DNA from: Cunninghamia lanceolata
Taxonomy: Eukaryota; Streptophyta; Pinopsida; Cupressales; Cupressaceae
Direction of reading: 5' to 3'
DNA: 64,000 nucleotides
Assembly (NCBI GenBank): GCA_027924645.1
Contig: BSBN01000763.1
Span: 3,100,001-3,164,000, forward strand
Shown here: positions 1-13,300 of the stretch, piece by piece
Layout of the letters: every line of letters begins with the position of its first letter
Position numbering within the stretch: position 1 is the first letter of the stretch
Made by a program: the position numbers and the translations under genes
The notes under the pieces: generated by a model
The model's database searches: none
What the model saw: the letters and a program-made list of their open reading frames with translations, nothing else
What the model was told of the DNA's origin: nothing

Positions 1-324
1 ATGACACATTCTCCTATGCCATAACTAGCTTTCATTTGTTTGAACCAATAAACAAAAATTGTCAGTACCTTTAAAATGATAGACATTACCATGAGTCTTC
101 TTACCAACATCAATTATAGTTCTAGACCTTTTCCTTATCCACATCCATTATCCTTAAACATCAGATTGTATCCTTTCTCACACATTTGTCCAACACTTAG
201 AAGATTGTGCTTTAAGCCTTTGATAGAGAGAACATCATCTGTATTATGCTTGCCATCGAAAGTAATTGACCCTTTTCCACAAATCTTACTAGCTACATCA
301 TCACCAAACCTAACTAGTCCTCCA
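1..324 (-). pseudogene. Copia A pol fragment: end of protease region and GAG-pre-integrase segment
   Basis: On the minus strand this continues the copia A protein broken by gypsy 1. It reads GGLVRFGDD, then KGSITFDGKHN and KHNLLSVGQMCEKGY, which is the segment after the retroviral-type protease. Near the window edge it reads LWHRRMCH, the GAG-pre-integrase signature. The join is seamless with the fragment at 15640 once gypsy 1 and one 5-bp duplication are removed: KFVKLEKYD meets GGLVRFGDD. A stop lies just before LWHRR, so it is not translatable. Integrase, reverse transcriptase and the 3' LTR should lie to the left of the window. Confidence 0.85.
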
Positions 325-329
325 TCATA
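325..329. repeat. Target site duplication of gypsy 1 (left copy, TCATA)
   Basis: TCATA lies directly before the TG start of the left LTR and is repeated directly after the CA end of the right LTR at 15635-15639. A 5-bp duplication is what integrases of LTR retrotransposons produce, and it fixes both element ends. Confidence 0.93.
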
Positions 330-611
330 TGTAATGCCCCCGTCATGCAACCCTAGAGTGAAAGGCTAACAAGTACAAAATTATAGAATAATTTTTTTTT
401 TGAAGGTAATAAAGTGCAACAACTATATCCAAGGATATCATAAAACACAACATGAAGAAAAGTGCACCTCTAACCACCCTAGGGCAACATAACTGCATTA
501 GAAAATAAGTTAAACCATAAGAGTGATAAACATTAACTATTGAATTAAATAACCCAATAACTTTATCAACAACAATATAATTTGATTACATAGCCCCAGT
601 TCCAAATTACA

Positions 612-682
612 TGATTACAAGATTACAAGATTATAAGGATACAAGATTGCAAGAATACAAGATTGCAAGAATACATGATTTC
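612..682. repeat. Short tandem repeat GATTACAAGA-like inside gypsy 1 LTR
   Basis: About seven imperfect copies of an 8-10 bp unit (GATTACAA, GATTGCAAGAATACAA). The same block is present at about 10670-10740 in the other LTR. In element sense it lies near the 3' end of the LTR. Function unknown. Confidence 0.75.
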
Positions 683-1099
683 GAGATCGATCTTGTCGAT
701 TTACAAATAGTACATAAGAAAGATATACAACACTGCTGAAGAATGAAAGCCACCTGAAACTGGAACAACTCTGCACAAAGCTCAAACTGAATCTCCAAGA
801 GAACCAATGGATAGCTCTACCTCCCAACCGTGTGGAACCCTGAGGTCCACCCCACCGAGCTAGGAGATAACAAGAGGATTACCACTAGGTCAAGGCTGCA
901 GTCAAGAACACAACTACCAACCAGACTCCAAGAAAACAAACATGATGTACAGATTGCACAAGACCGACAGTACTCATCAAGACAGATCAAAACATCAGAC
1001 TAGATCAGACATGAAAACAAGATCACACTCCAGAGGTACCAACAAGTATGAAGAGAAAATACTGAACCGCGTAAGGAGAGTGTCATCGCATGGCCCTAG

Positions 1100-1423
1100 C
1101 ATGGGTTACCCAGGCTATCTCTCACCAGAAGCCGGCCCCCATCTATGGTTACCCTGGCAGCCTCTCTCTAGGTGCCGGCCCCATAGGGTGACACATGCGG
1201 AGCCGACATGTCCTCTCATGGAGACGAGGAGGTCGGCCTTGCCAACCAGGCCTTCTCCTCCCACCCTTAGCCTATGAGAGCACTCAAGGTGTGGGTGAGG
1301 TCACATTAATTATCTTGTTAAGTGTATTACTACCCAACCCTCCTAGATACATTATTAGGTTTCCACTTGTTTACCACTTCCATGGGGTTACCCAGGCGAC
1401 CTCTTGCTAGGCGCCGGCCCCAC
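1100..1423. repeat. Three GC-rich repeats of about 43 bp inside gypsy 1 LTR
   Basis: Copies at 1101-1141, 1144-1184 and 1381-1423 share a GGGTTACCC-like core followed about 20 bases later by GCCGGCCCC. They are the only GC-rich part of an otherwise AT-rich LTR and recur at +10058 in the second LTR. They could be a structured RNA segment or a protein-binding array; nothing in the sequence decides this. Confidence 0.75.
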
Positions 1424-4400
1424 CATGGAAGCCACTCCCTTAGCGTTCTCTGACCAAACAGTCAAACCACAACATGCAAGGATAATGGTTACATAACAAT
1501 TCTGATTATCACAAGATCCAATCTCTAGCCACAACACACAATTCCCATTGCCCTACTCAAGCTCAACCATACCTCATAAAACAATGAGACACAAGAACCA
1601 ATGCCAAAGACCAAAAAGTAAGACCTCTGGAGTCGGTGAGTAAGTTCTTCACCCGGTTACTACATCACCTTTCCCCTTCGGGAAACTAGGTTCCACGACC
1701 ATGATATAATGCAAGATTGACAAGGGGGTGAATACTCAAAACATTCTCAATACAAGCTGACAAGAATACCTAATTAGTTCCAAGGGTAACTTCCCACCAT
1801 CACCAGACAAGGTTAACATAATAAAATCATAACCCAACAAGGATAATTATAATAATACAAGCTATACCCAAAGAGTTATCACTTCCATGTAAAAGAGATA
1901 ATTACATTTAAACTATAACCGCAGACCTTTACACATGATTTAATAACAAGTACCCCACATTGATTTTCAAGAAACGATAATCTTCTTTTTGCTTCATAGT
2001 CATCCAAGGATTCACTTATAGATTTTACTCAAAGATATAAGACAATTGGAATCATATGAACCCTATTCACAACTACACTAAGATGTAATCATGAACGCTA
2101 ATCTAGATCACAATGTAATACTATTCTATACAACTCTAGTTAAAAACTACTTCCAAGAGTAATGTCATTCCTATCGAATTTATTGCCAAACAACTTCCAT
2201 TCCCTTCATAAGTATGACTCTATATTTAAAACAAAACATTAATTCATCATAGCATACTTGATCTTTTGTAGACAAATACTCTTGCACTCGACTAAATTGT
2301 ACCCTATGAGAGTTATCTATAGACCAACATTCCTAGGAAACCTATCAAGGAATTCACTATCATTAATCATAATTTCCATCTCTAAGAATCTTGTTTATGT
2401 CTTATCATTCTTCAAGAAGAGAAGAAAAAGAAAAACAACGCTCAATTTCCAACTAAAATAAACATTATTCAAAAATCAAATTCTAATAAATTTAGACACT
2501 AGTGTTGATATCACCATAGCACAATTACCCTATGTCATAATAATATTTCTACCCTAGTGAGTAGAGGATTCCATAAACAAATTAACAACCGTCATTTAAT
2601 AACAAATAGATACATAATCTAAAAACATACCTATCCCAAAATGATAGTTGTTAACACGGCATTCCATAATTGTAAAATAATACAAAAATAAATTTTCATT
2701 CATATTTCCAAGATATTTCACATTCTATCTAAAAATAAATAAATCCATATATAATATAAATAGGGAAAATTCTTAAATATTCCCTAAAAAAAATAAAAAA
2801 AATAAAATCATTCTAATATAAGAAAATATATATACTTTTCTTTCTTTATTTAAAGCCATTTATACTTCCCCTTAAATAATAAGATAAAATTTTATGAAAT
2901 AAAAAAAATATAAGGAAGAGGCTCACGGTTCTAAAGTAAGAAGCTTTAGTTTCTTTTTTTAAAAAAAACATAGATTTCTAAGTAGTCTCCCATATCTGAT
3001 TTATTTAATTTTAGAGTTCTAGTCATGTCTTTGTTTCAAAAAAACAAGTTTCCTTCTATTCCTACGTAATAATTAGAAATAAACGGTTTTCCTTTTTTTT
3101 CTTTTATTTTCTTTTTTTTTCTTTCTGAACATACACTCAATGCCATGCAGAAGCAAGAGTAAATATTTATACACTTTCAAAATATTCTTTTCATAAGGAA
3201 AAAAAAACACAATAATCAAAGGATCTAAAGAAGCATGTTAACAAAAAAATCATACTGAAATTTTCTGTCAATCACCACAAGAGAATGAGGATTAATTTAT
3301 TGCAAGCGACTGAGTTTCTGATGAGATGCCATATGGTGGCCAAGAAGAGGATGCAGAAATCTACTTTGAGAAAGGCTCAAGTCTTCCAATGTTGCAGAGC
3401 CAAAGAGGAAGAGGCTAGAGGTAGAAGAAATTTCAGAAAGAGCAGGGATAAATGCAAGAGCAGGGAGGCCATACGGCAGTGGTAGGAAAGATTGTTATCA
3501 ACATTAATCAACCATGTTATGGATCGACCAAAGTGTAGTTTGAAAGTTGGATTTCTTTTTGGTATAAAGTTTTAGGAGTAGCCAGTTGAGAACAGCCTGC
3601 CAAGACGTGCCATAAAGTGGCCAAAAAAAAATCTAATGAGAATGGATTGCTAGCTTACAAGGAAGAGGCTCTGCCATGAACTCTCAATCCGCAAGGAAAA
3701 ACTCAGAAAATGTTATTAGGATAAAAATTTGGAAAGGAAAATATTGAAATCCAATTTGCATATGATGGAGAGCACTCAATAAGGATAGTCCCTGAGATTC
3801 ACCTCCAGTCCAAAGAAAAATCAACATCATCTGATCATTGATTGACATGCAGGAAAACAAAACATTACACACAGAGCTAAAGATTGATGAGGGAATCGGT
3901 TGACACAAGGGACTAAGTGGTTCTCATCACTTGATTAAAAGAATAGGTAAGTGAAATTGGTTTTGATTTAACCGAAGGTGCATAATATTTTGCCCTGCCG
4001 TGATTCCCTCCAAAAGTTACATTGATTTTTGATTGAGACTAAGTAAGCTCTGTCATAGAGATTGCATGTGCCTCACAAATTGATGTGGGCTGCTACAGAG
4101 ACCTTCACTAAGAGGTTGAAATAGGAATTGATGGTTGGGCAAGATATAATAGAACAATGAGAACGAAATTTGAAGAATAATGTAGGAAGGATTTACAAGC
4201 TCATTAATTAAGTCAGAGGAGAAAAATGTCATCATAAGAAAAGTTCAAGAATTGATCTACAGGCAAAAAATTGCAGTAGTTCCATCAGATAAATAGGTTG
4301 AGGTTGAAAAGGTTACTTGAAGAATTTAAAATTTTACCAATCCTTCCAACAAGCAACCAACCAGAGCAAGGAGTTTACAAACGTAACAAGGGTGACTAAC

Positions 4401-5576
4401 AAGTCGATTCTATGCCAGAGTAACCATCAACAAGAATTCAACAAGAACTCTAATTCTTCAGAGCAAACAAAGACAAAGAATATACAGAGATTCACAAGAC
4501 ATACCCGTACAATTCACGCTCCAGAATTGAATCTTCTTTCAGAATTTCTTTTCCTTTCTCTGCAAAATATTTCCTTGAAACATCCCCCCCTTCCCGAACA
4601 AACATAACCATAGACATAAAAACCCTCTCACACCAAAACCTCCCGAGACCAAAAATAGACAACAACCATTAATTCCAGTAACCCCCAAATCTGAGACACA
4701 ATCCCCTTCATTAAGAGAAATTGAATTTTTACTTAACATAGAATTTTTTCTGCTTCTTGACAACTATCCAACAATAAATGATCATTCAAAAATCATTAAA
4801 CTAGCATCCAATACTATTTTTCAAAGACACGATATACTAATTTAATCATATTAACTTATGACATAGATACTGATTAAATCATAGCATATTCCACTTAATC
4901 TATATTGGAATTTATTTAAATAATATTCCAATTAAGCAAAATAATATAGTATTCGACAAGCTGTTAAATATTCTTAATACCACATTACCTCATTAAGCAA
5001 TACCTAGATACAGATGGGCTAACTACCCAAAACTCGACAGTAACATTCAAACCACATGACGACTAACAAACTGAAGGTTAAACTGACCTAGGGAATAAAC
5101 CTCATGTTATCTCCATCAACAATATCCATGGTGTAGGGCCCGCTCAGACCTGCTAAGTCAGGTGGAGTCGAGGCCCGGTACCTGTAACCTGCGTGAAAAC
5201 CAATGGGTTATATAATTGTAAATATATATATATCACATACACCGAGACAGAGAATCGCGGCGTAGTAGGGTGCTCGATCCGAGCAGTACTACACCGTCCC
5301 CGCTCCAACACAAGACTATAATCAGCAGCATAAACATGATATTTTCTAACCATCACTAAGCATATCCATCTCATCAAAACTGAAATAATCATAATGTCAT
5401 CAATACCTCCATCGACAAGGTCCATCAAGATTAAGGAGAGCATAAACCAATACATACTAGTCCAAAAATCTCGAAACTGTAATTATGCAATATAAAACTA
5501 TCAACTGTTCCAGAACTGACAGAAAGCAATAATAGAAATAACATCTAACACAAGCCAAAACGTGAGGGGCATTACA

Positions 5577-5590
5577 TCCTCCCCCCCTAG
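5577..5590 (-). promoter_or_regulatory. Gypsy 1 polypurine tract
   Basis: Immediately inside the 3' LTR, the minus strand reads CTAGGGGGGGAGGA and then TGTAATG. A G-rich purine run directly before the 3' LTR is the plus-strand primer site of LTR retrotransposons. Confidence 0.88.
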
Positions 5591-5598
5591 ACCTAGGC

Positions 5599-8500
5599 TT
5601 ACTCCTGGAAGCCTGCGAATAAGTGAGGATATAACTCCCTCATCCTGGAAGCATCCTCCCAAGTAGCAGAGGTCTCATCATTAGGGTCCCACTGGACCCT
5701 GACCTGCTCTACGTCTCTGCCCCTGAGAGCAAGTCTCCTGTGCTGAAGAATGCCTATGGGCTCCAAAGCCAGCTGCCCGTCCTCTACCTGTAGAGCAGTC
5801 CAATCAAGAACATGAGCAATATCTGGAAAGTAAGGTCTAAGTACTGAAACATGAAACACATCATGGATGCGTGAAAGGCTAGGCGGCAAAGCAAGGCGAT
5901 AAGCAACAGGACCGATCCTCTCCAACACCTCAAAAGGTCCTACAAAGCGTGGCGCTAGCTTAGAACCCTTTCCATAGCGGATTGGACTCTTTCGCGGTCG
6001 CACACGCAAGAACACCCGATCCCCAACTGAAAACTGACGATCGATCCTATGAGCATCAGCAGACTTTTTCTGTCTATCCTGAGCTGCCACCAAATGCTCT
6101 CTAATCCTCTCAACCTGCTGCTCCATATCTCTAAGCATATCGGGACCTAGAAGAACTCTATCCTCCAGACGATCCCAACTCAAAGGGGTCCTACAAGGAC
6201 GACCATACAAGGCCTGAAATGGAGACATGCCGATAGAACTGTGATATCCATTATTATAGGCAAACTCCACCAGAAACAGGTAATCCTCCCAATGGCTTTG
6301 CCGATCCATCACATACATCCTCAACATATCCTCGAGAACCTGATTAACCCTCTCGGTCTGACCATCAGTCTCAGGATGATAAGCTGAACTAAAGTTCAGC
6401 TGTGTCCCCAAGGCATGCTGCAAGGAAGTCCAAAGGGCAGAAGTGAACACTGGATCCCTGTCGGAGATGATCCTACGAGGAATCCCATGAAGTCTGACAA
6501 TGTCCTCCATGAACACTCTAGCCACCGTAGAAGCATTATAGGAAGCACGGACAGGAGAGAAGTGAGCTACCTTTGTCAACCTATCCACAGTGACCATAAT
6601 AGCATCATGTCGTCGAGTGGACATCGGCAAACCGACAATGAAGTCTATCGAAATGATATCCCATTTCCACTCTGGAATCAAATGAGGCTGCAAAAGACCT
6701 GCAGGGTGCTGGTGCTCTGCCTTTACCCTCTGACACTCAAGACATCTCGACACAAAATCAGCAATATCCCGCTTCATGCCACCCCAAAAGTACAGCTGAC
6801 GCAGATCTGCATACATCTTCTTGACACCCGGATGAGCAGAATAGGGTGCCCGATGCGCCTCAGACAAAACTAGAGTACGAAGACCCTCAGAACTAGGCAC
6901 ATAAATCCGACCCAAATGTCGCAAAAGACCATCTGACTCAAACGAGTAACCGGAGAATCTACCCTCTAAGGGTCTACCAGACTCAAACTCGGATCTCACC
7001 TCTTGGCACCAACTGTCTGTCGGAAGAGCAGCGAGAATCTGACCTCTCAAATCAACTGTAAGAGAGACTGCTGAGATCTCGTGCCTCCGACGACTAAGAG
7101 CATCTGCTACCACATTCTCCTTGCCCTGAATATATTTGACCTCGAAGTCATACTCGCATAGGAACTCCATCCAACGCCTCTGTCTCGCATTCAAGTTTGG
7201 CTGCGTGAAAATATACTGTAAACTACGATGATCACTATGCAGCTCAAACCGATGTCCTAACAGAAAATGTCTCCATCTCACCAAGGCATGCACCACTGCT
7301 GCTAACTCCAGGTCATGAGTGGGATAGTTCAACTCGTGATCCTTGAGTTTGCGAGACTCATAGGCAATCACGCGACCATCCTGCATTAGAATAGCCCCCA
7401 AACCCTCCAAGGAAGCATCGGTACAAACAACAAAGTCTCTATCTAGATCAGGAACTGCTAAAATCGGTGCACTAGTCAACTGCTCCTTAAGAGTCTGAAA
7501 AGCTGCCTGACACTGCTCTGACCAAACAAACTTCTTCCCTTTCCTCTGAAGAGAAGTTATAGGATGGGCAATCCTCGAAAACCCCATAACAAAACGACGA
7601 TAGTAACCTGCCAGTCCCATAAAGCTACGGACCTCAGAAACATTAGTGGGTGCAGGCCAATCCATAATAGCTTGGATCTTTGAGGGATCCACCGCAATAC
7701 CCTCTCCAGAGATAACATGACCCAAATACTTAACCTCTGACTGAAAGAACTCACATTTTGATAAATTGGCGTAAAGCTGATTTTCTCTCAGACACTGCAA
7801 CACCTGACGTAAATGTTCCTCGTGCTCCTTCATAGTCCTCGAATAGATCAGTATGTCATCAAGGAACACTAGGACAAATCGGTCAAGATAAGTACGGAAG
7901 ACACCATTCATCAAGCTCATGAAAACTGAAGGTGCATTCGTCAACCCGAATGGTACCACGGTGAACTCATAATGTCCATAACGGGTACGAAATGCTGTTT
8001 TGTGAATATCTGCTTCAAATATCCGCAACTGGTGATATCCTGACTTAAGGTCAATTTTAGAGAATACCTTTGCTCCCTTAATCTGATCAAACAAATCATC
8101 GATCCGAGGCAAGGGATACCTATTTCTCACTGTTACTTTATTGAGCTGTCGGTAATCGATACATAGCCGTAAAGATCCATCCTTCTTTTTAACAAAGATC
8201 ACAGGTGCTCCCCAAGGAGAAACACTAGGTCGAATGAACCCTTTGGCTAACAACTCCTCCAACTGCAGTCGAAGCTCCTTGAGCTCCTGGGTGGTCATCC
8301 TGTATGGAGCTCGTGAGATAGGCTCCGCACCAGGAATTAGATCAACCCTGAAATCGATGTCACGCTTAGGTGGCATCCCCAGAATGTCAGAAGGAAAAAC
8401 ATCTGCATACTCCTTCAAAAGTGGGTGATCGTCAAGAGATGCCTCTCGACTCTCCTCCATCTCCAAATCACTCACAGTTACTGCATAAAGCTGACATCCC

Positions 8501-10242
8501 TGACGCATGCATCTCTTGAGTTGCATAGCGGAGATCATACGTAGGGAAATGGGTCTCTGAACTCCTACAACCTCGACTTCAGCACCTGAATCATCCACAC
8601 ATCTAACGGACTTATGCCGGCAATCTATCACTGCCTGATGGGCCTCCAACCAATCCATCCCCAGAACTATGTCATATGAACCCAGGGGTAGAATGCGAAG
8701 GTCCACAGAAGTAGATAAAGAGCCAATTGACAATTCACACCCAGAAACTAAAGACTCCACTGCTATCTTAGCCCCAGAAGCCAACTCAACCTGCCACCTA
8801 TCAACCTGCTTGGTTGCCACTAAGCCACATCGCTCCACAAGAGAAGGAGATATAAACGAATCAGATGCACCGGAATCAAATAAAACAGTAAAATCAATAC
8901 CTCGCATGCGACCCGAAGTCTCCACCACGGTGCCCTGATGCTCTGCCTGACGGTCATCTACCGCTGCAAAGACTCGGTGTGACCTGCCTGCATCACCAAC
9001 CGTCGGCTCAGATGCCGCTGGTCGATGTCCAAATCCTGATGCACCCTTCTGCGGGCACTGCCTAGCAATATGGCCCTGCTGGCCACAAGAGAAACACCCG
9101 GTGCCTCTACCAAATCCACCATCACCCCTGAAAGCACTAGACTGCTGGAAGCTACCTCTGCTCACTGCGGACTGTGTACTCTGAGCTGGCTGATCAAAAC
9201 GGTTCCGCTTATTGCGCTGCCAAGACCGGTCTTTCATTTTTTGAAATCTATTACCTTGCTGATGCTGAGAACTCTTTGGCTTAGCCTGCGAAAACTGCTG
9301 CCGACCACCCTTTGAGGGTGCATGGGAACCTGATGCCTGAGTGTGACCACCTCGAGAACCATATCCTGAAGATGGTGCACTGCCAATGTGCACTCCCGTA
9401 TGCCCACCAAGTGCCATAGCTAGATTCTCCTCCACTATCCGGGCTTTCTCCACGGCAACCTCCATAGTCTTAGGTTCGAATACACGAACCCCTCCACTAA
9501 TTTGGGCATTCAAGCCCCTGATGAAATGTTGCACCAACATGGACTCGTCATCTCCAATACCTGCATACTGTTTGAGCTCGTAAAATCTGCGCTCATACTG
9601 CTCAACGGTCATGGCCAACTGTCTCAGTTCGTGGAACTCATCTGCTCGACGCTGCCTCCAATGGTCTGAAAGAAAACGGGCTCTGAATCTCTCTAAGAAT
9701 AGCTCCCAAGACACCGTGCTAATATCCAAATGCAGCTTCTGCTCCTCTAGCCGCCACCAAGTCGAAGCGAACCCTCGAAGATGTAGAATAGCACATCTGG
9801 CTTTGGTGTTGCTGCCATATGGATGCATGGCGAAACACCTGCCTAGGTCCAAAAGCCAAGTCTCTGCTGCTAGTCCACTACCAACTCCATCAAAGATGGG
9901 AGGGCGTGCTCTCAGTAAATCCCTCATATGGCTGGCTAGGGTGGCCTCCTGCTCAGCTGTCAACTCTCTAGGTCTAGGAGACCTCTCTCTCTCTCTAGGA
10001 CCCCGCTGGTCAACCTCCTGATCTCCTCGGGTCTGCCTGCCCTCCTGCCTAGGGCCTAAACGGGCAAGGGCATCCTCCAGAATCTGTCTCAACTGAGCTC
10101 CATCAGGCTGATCCTGACCCCCTATGTTCTGACCCCCACCTTCATGGGCACTCGACTGAGGAGAACTGGGAGGAGGTGTACCGCCACCACCCCTCCCACG
10201 ACCCCTACCTCTGCCCCGACCTCGGCCCCTACCTCTAGGAAT
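5599..10242 (-). CDS. gag-pol: Gypsy 1 Gag-Pol polyprotein, intact frame with chromodomain-like tail
   Basis: One open frame on the minus strand. Residues are counted from a TTG codon at 10092. Gag core is at about 60-215 and a CX2CX4HX4C zinc knuckle ([14 protein letters not shown]) starts at 333. The protease motif is FDSGAS with D406. Reverse transcriptase has FLDDILIYS (D745, D746). RNase H has CTDAS with D892. Integrase has D1150, D1211 and E1247, giving the classic D-D35-E spacing. The C-terminal 60 residues ([18 protein letters not shown]) resemble a chromodomain. All catalytic residues I checked are present and no stop interrupts the frame. Oddity: the frame is open up to a stop at 10243-10245 and begins with an Arg-Gly-rich stretch ([10 protein letters not shown]), as gag N-termini of this type do, but has no ATG until codon 56 (9927). 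The related gypsy 2 has ATG at the matching place. Start could be non-AUG, on a spliced leader, or lost. Confidence 0.93.
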   Translation of the reverse strand: MPRGRGRGRGRGRGRGRGGGGTPPPSSPQSSAHEGGGQNIGGQDQPDGAQLRQILEDALARLGPRQEGRQTRGDQEVDQRGPRERERSPRPRELTAEQEATLASHMRDLLRARPPIFDGVGSGLAAETWLLDLGRCFAMHPYGSNTKARCAILHLRGFASTWWRLEEQKLHLDISTVSWELFLERFRARFLSDHWRQRRADEFHELRQLAMTVEQYERRFYELKQYAGIGDDESMLVQHFIRGLNAQISGGVRVFEPKTMEVAVEKARIVEENLAMALGGHTGVHIGSAPSSGYGSRGGHTQASGSHAPSKGGRQQFSQAKPKSSQHQQGNRFQKMKDRSWQRNKRNRFDQPAQSTQSAVSRGSFQQSSAFRGDGGFGRGTGCFSCGQQGHIARQCPQKGASGFGHRPAASEPTVGDAGRSHRVFAAVDDRQAEHQGTVVETSGRMRGIDFTVLFDSGASDSFISPSLVERCGLVATKQVDRWQVELASGAKIAVESLVSGCELSIGSLSTSVDLRILPLGSYDIVLGMDWLEAHQAVIDCRHKSVRCVDDSGAEVEVVGVQRPISLRMISAMQLKRCMRQGCQLYAVTVSDLEMEESREASLDDHPLLKEYADVFPSDILGMPPKRDIDFRVDLIPGAEPISRAPYRMTTQELKELRLQLEELLAKGFIRPSVSPWGAPVIFVKKKDGSLRLCIDYRQLNKVTVRNRYPLPRIDDLFDQIKGAKVFSKIDLKSGYHQLRIFEADIHKTAFRTRYGHYEFTVVPFGLTNAPSVFMSLMNGVFRTYLDRFVLVFLDDILIYSRTMKEHEEHLRQVLQCLRENQLYANLSKCEFFQSEVKYLGHVISGEGIAVDPSKIQAIMDWPAPTNVSEVRSFMGLAGYYRRFVMGFSRIAHPITSLQRKGKKFVWSEQCQAAFQTLKEQLTSAPILAVPDLDRDFVVCTDASLEGLGAILMQDGRVIAYESRKLKDHELNYPTHDLELAAVVHALVRWRHFLLGHRFELHSDHRSLQYIFTQPNLNARQRRWMEFLCEYDFEVKYIQGKENVVADALSRRRHEISAVSLTVDLRGQILAALPTDSWCQEVRSEFESGRPLEGRFSGYSFESDGLLRHLGRIYVPSSEGLRTLVLSEAHRAPYSAHPGVKKMYADLRQLYFWGGMKRDIADFVSRCLECQRVKAEHQHPAGLLQPHLIPEWKWDIISIDFIVGLPMSTRRHDAIMVTVDRLTKVAHFSPVRASYNASTVARVFMEDIVRLHGIPRRIISDRDPVFTSALWTSLQHALGTQLNFSSAYHPETDGQTERVNQVLEDMLRMYVMDRQSHWEDYLFLVEFAYNNGYHSSIGMSPFQALYGRPCRTPLSWDRLEDRVLLGPDMLRDMEQQVERIREHLVAAQDRQKKSADAHRIDRQFSVGDRVFLRVRPRKSPIRYGKGSKLAPRFVGPFEVLERIGPVAYRLALPPSLSRIHDVFHVSVLRPYFPDIAHVLDWTALQVEDGQLALEPIGILQHRRLALRGRDVEQVRVQWDPNDETSATWEDASRMRELYPHLFAGFQE

Positions 10243-10370
10243 CTACCTACAGCACCAAAGGCATTTATTACATTAAAAATATTCACAATAGGGATAAAAT
10301 TATTCTACAGAGTACAAGCACAAGGTTACATAATGGGCTCAAATATAACCAGGGTACCCAGTGTTTAAAC

Positions 10371-10387
10371 CTGGCTCTGATACCAAA
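10371..10387 (-). promoter_or_regulatory. Gypsy 1 primer binding site, initiator tRNA-Met type
   Basis: The minus strand reads TTTGGTATCAGAGCCAG directly after the 5' LTR. TGGTATCAGAGC is the standard plant sequence complementary to the 3' end of initiator methionine tRNA. It sets the element's orientation. Confidence 0.93.
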
Positions 10388-13300
10388 TGTAATGCCCCCG
10401 TCATGCAACCCTAGAGTGAAAGGCTAACAAGTACAAAATTATAGAATAATTTTTTTTTTGAAGGTAATAAAGTGCAACAACTATATCCAAGGATATCATA
10501 AAACACAACATGAAGAAAAGTGCACCTCTAACCACCCTAGGGCAACATAACTGCATTAGAAAATAAGTTAAACCATAAGAGTGATAAACATTAACTATTG
10601 AATTAAATAACCCAATAACTTTATCAACAACAATATAATTTGATTACATAGCCCCAGTTCCAAATTACATGATTACAAGATTACAAGATTATAAGGATAC
10701 AAGATTGCAAGAATACAAGATTGCAAGAATACATGATTTCGAGATCGATCTTGTCGATTTACAAATAGTACATAAGAAAGATATACAACACTGCTGAAGA
10801 ATGAAAGCCACCTGAAACTGGAACAACTCTGCACAAAGCTCAAACTGAATCTCCAAGAGAACCAATGGATAGCTCTACCTCCCAACCGTGTGGAACCCTG
10901 AGGTCCACCCCACCGAGCTAGGAGATAACAAGAGGATTACCACTAGGTCAAGGCTGCAGTCAAGAACACAACTACCAACCAGACTCCAAGAAAACAAACA
11001 TGATGTACAGATTGCACAAGACCGACAGTACTCATCAAGACAGATCAAAACATCAGACTAGATCAGACATGAAAACAAGATCACACTCCAGAGGTACCAA
11101 CAAGTATGAAGAGAAAATACTGAACCGCGTAAGGAGAGTGTCATCGCATGGCCCTAGCATGGGTTACCCAGGCTATCTCTCACCAGAAGCCGGCCCCCAT
11201 CTATGGTTACCCTGGCAGCCTCTCTCTAGGTGCCGGCCCCATAGGGTGACACATGCGGAGCCGACATGTCCTCTCATGGAGACGAGGAGGTCGGCCTTGC
11301 CAACCAGGCCTTCTCCTCCCACCCTTAGCCTATGAGAGCACTCAAGGTGTGGGTGAGGTCACATTAATTATCTTGTTAAGTGTATTACTACCCAACCCTC
11401 CTAGATACATTATTAGGTTTCCACTTGTTTACCACTTCCATGGGGTTACCCAGGCGACCTCTTGCTAGGCGCCGGCCCCACCATGGAAGCCACTCCCTTA
11501 GCGTTCTCTGACCAAACAGTCAAACCACAACATGCAAGGATAATGGTTACATAACAATTCTGATTATCACAAGATCCAATCTCTAGCCACAACACACAAT
11601 TCCCATTGCCCTACTCAAGCTCAACCATACCTCATAAAACAATGAGACACAAGAACCAATGCCAAAGACCAAAAAGTAAGACCTCTGGAGTCGGTGAGTA
11701 AGTTCTTCACCCGGTTACTACATCACCTTTCCCCTTCGGGAAACTAGGTTCCACGACCATGATATAATGCAAGATCGACAAGGGGGTGAATACTCAAAAC
11801 ATTCTCAATACAAGCTGACAAGAATACCTAATTAGTTCCAAGGGTAACTTCCCACCATCACCAGACAAGGTTAACATAATAAAATCATAACCCAACAAGG
11901 ATAATTATAATAATACAAGCTATACCCAAAGAGTTATCACTTCCATGTAAAAGAGATAATTACATTTAAACTATAACCGCAGACCTTTACACATGATTTA
12001 ATAACAAGTACCCCACATTGATTTTCAAGAAACGATAATCTTCTTTTTGCTTCATAGTCATCCAAGGATTCACTTATAGATTTTACTCAAAGATATAAGA
12101 CAATTGGAATCATATGAACCCTATTCACAACTACACTAAGATGTAATCATGAACGCTAATCTAGATCACAATGTAATACTATTCTATACAACTCTAGTTA
12201 AAAACTACTTCCAAGAGTAACGTCATTCCTATCGAATTTATTGCCAAACAACTTCCATTCCCTTCATAAGTATGACTCTATATTTAAAACAAAACATTAA
12301 TTCATCATAGCATACTTGATCTTTTGTAGACAAATACTCTTGCACTCGACTAAATTGTACCCTATGAGAGTTATCTATAGACCAACATTCCTAGGAAACC
12401 TATCAAGGAATTCACTATCATTAATCATAATTTCCATCTCTAAGAATCTTGTTTATGTCTTATCATTCTTCAAGAAGAGAAGAAAAAGAAAAACAACGCT
12501 CAATTTCCAACTAAAATAAACATTATTCAAAAATCAAATTCTAATAAATTTAGACACTAGTGTTGATATCACCATAGCACAATTACCCTATGTCATAATA
12601 ATATTTCTACCCTAGTGAGTAGAGGATTCCATAAACAAATTAACAACCGTCATTTAATAACAAATAGATACATAATCTAAAAACATACCTATCCCAAAAT
12701 GATAGTTGTTAACACGGCATTCCATAATTGTAAAATAATACAAAAATAAATTTTCATTCATATTTCCAAGATATTTCACATTCTATCTAAAAATAAATAA
12801 ATCCATATATAATATAAATAGGGAAAATTCTTAAATATTCCCTAAAAAAAATAAAAAAAATAAAATCATTCTAATATAAGAAAATATATATACTTTTCTT
12901 TCTTTATTTAAAGCCATTTATACTTCCCCTTAAATAATAAGATAAAATTTTATGAAATAAAAAAAATATAAGGAAGAGGCTCACGGTTCTAAAGTAAGAA
13001 GCTTTAGTTTCTTTTTTTAAAAAAAACATAGATTTCTAAGTAGTCTCCCATATCTGATTTATTTAATTTTAGAGTTCTAGTCATGTCTTTGTTTCAAAAA
13101 AACAAGTTTCCTTCTATTCCTACGTAATAATTAGAAATAAACGGTTTTCCTTTTTTTTCTTTTATTTTCTTTTTTTTTCTTTCTGAACATACACTCAATG
13201 CCATGCAGAAGCAAGAGTAAATATTTATACACTTTCAAAATATTCTTTTCATAAGGAAAAAAAAACACAATAATCAAAGGATCTAAAGAAGCATGTTAAC

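Larger units (their letters stand above)
330..5576 (-). repeat. Gypsy 1 3' LTR (left copy)
   Basis: It starts TGTAATGCCCC on the plus strand and ends GGGGCATTACA, so the termini form a short inverted repeat. It matches 10388-15634 almost base for base. Differences seen are at 1718, 2163, 3822, 4029, 4393, 4915, 5184, 5191 and 5472. The length of 5.2 kb is very long for a plant LTR, though long LTRs are known in Tekay/Del elements. It is AT-rich apart from a GC-rich stretch at about 1060-1440. Short open frames inside it (for example 942-1277, 4317-4607 and 5153-5455) occur in both LTRs and resemble nothing I know. Confidence 0.95.

Noticed and set aside
942..1277. 111-codon frame in both gypsy 1 LTRs (also 11000-11335)
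   Set aside because: It is duplicated only because the LTR is duplicated. Composition is driven by the GC-rich repeats, and no protein motif is visible.
5153..5455. 100-codon minus-strand frame in gypsy 1 LTR
   Set aside because: Begins at the conserved LTR block and is shortened to 88 codons in the other LTR by a single base change. No recognisable domain.
6415..6873. 152-codon plus-strand frame across gypsy 1 pol
   Set aside because: Antisense shadow of the integrase region on the other strand.
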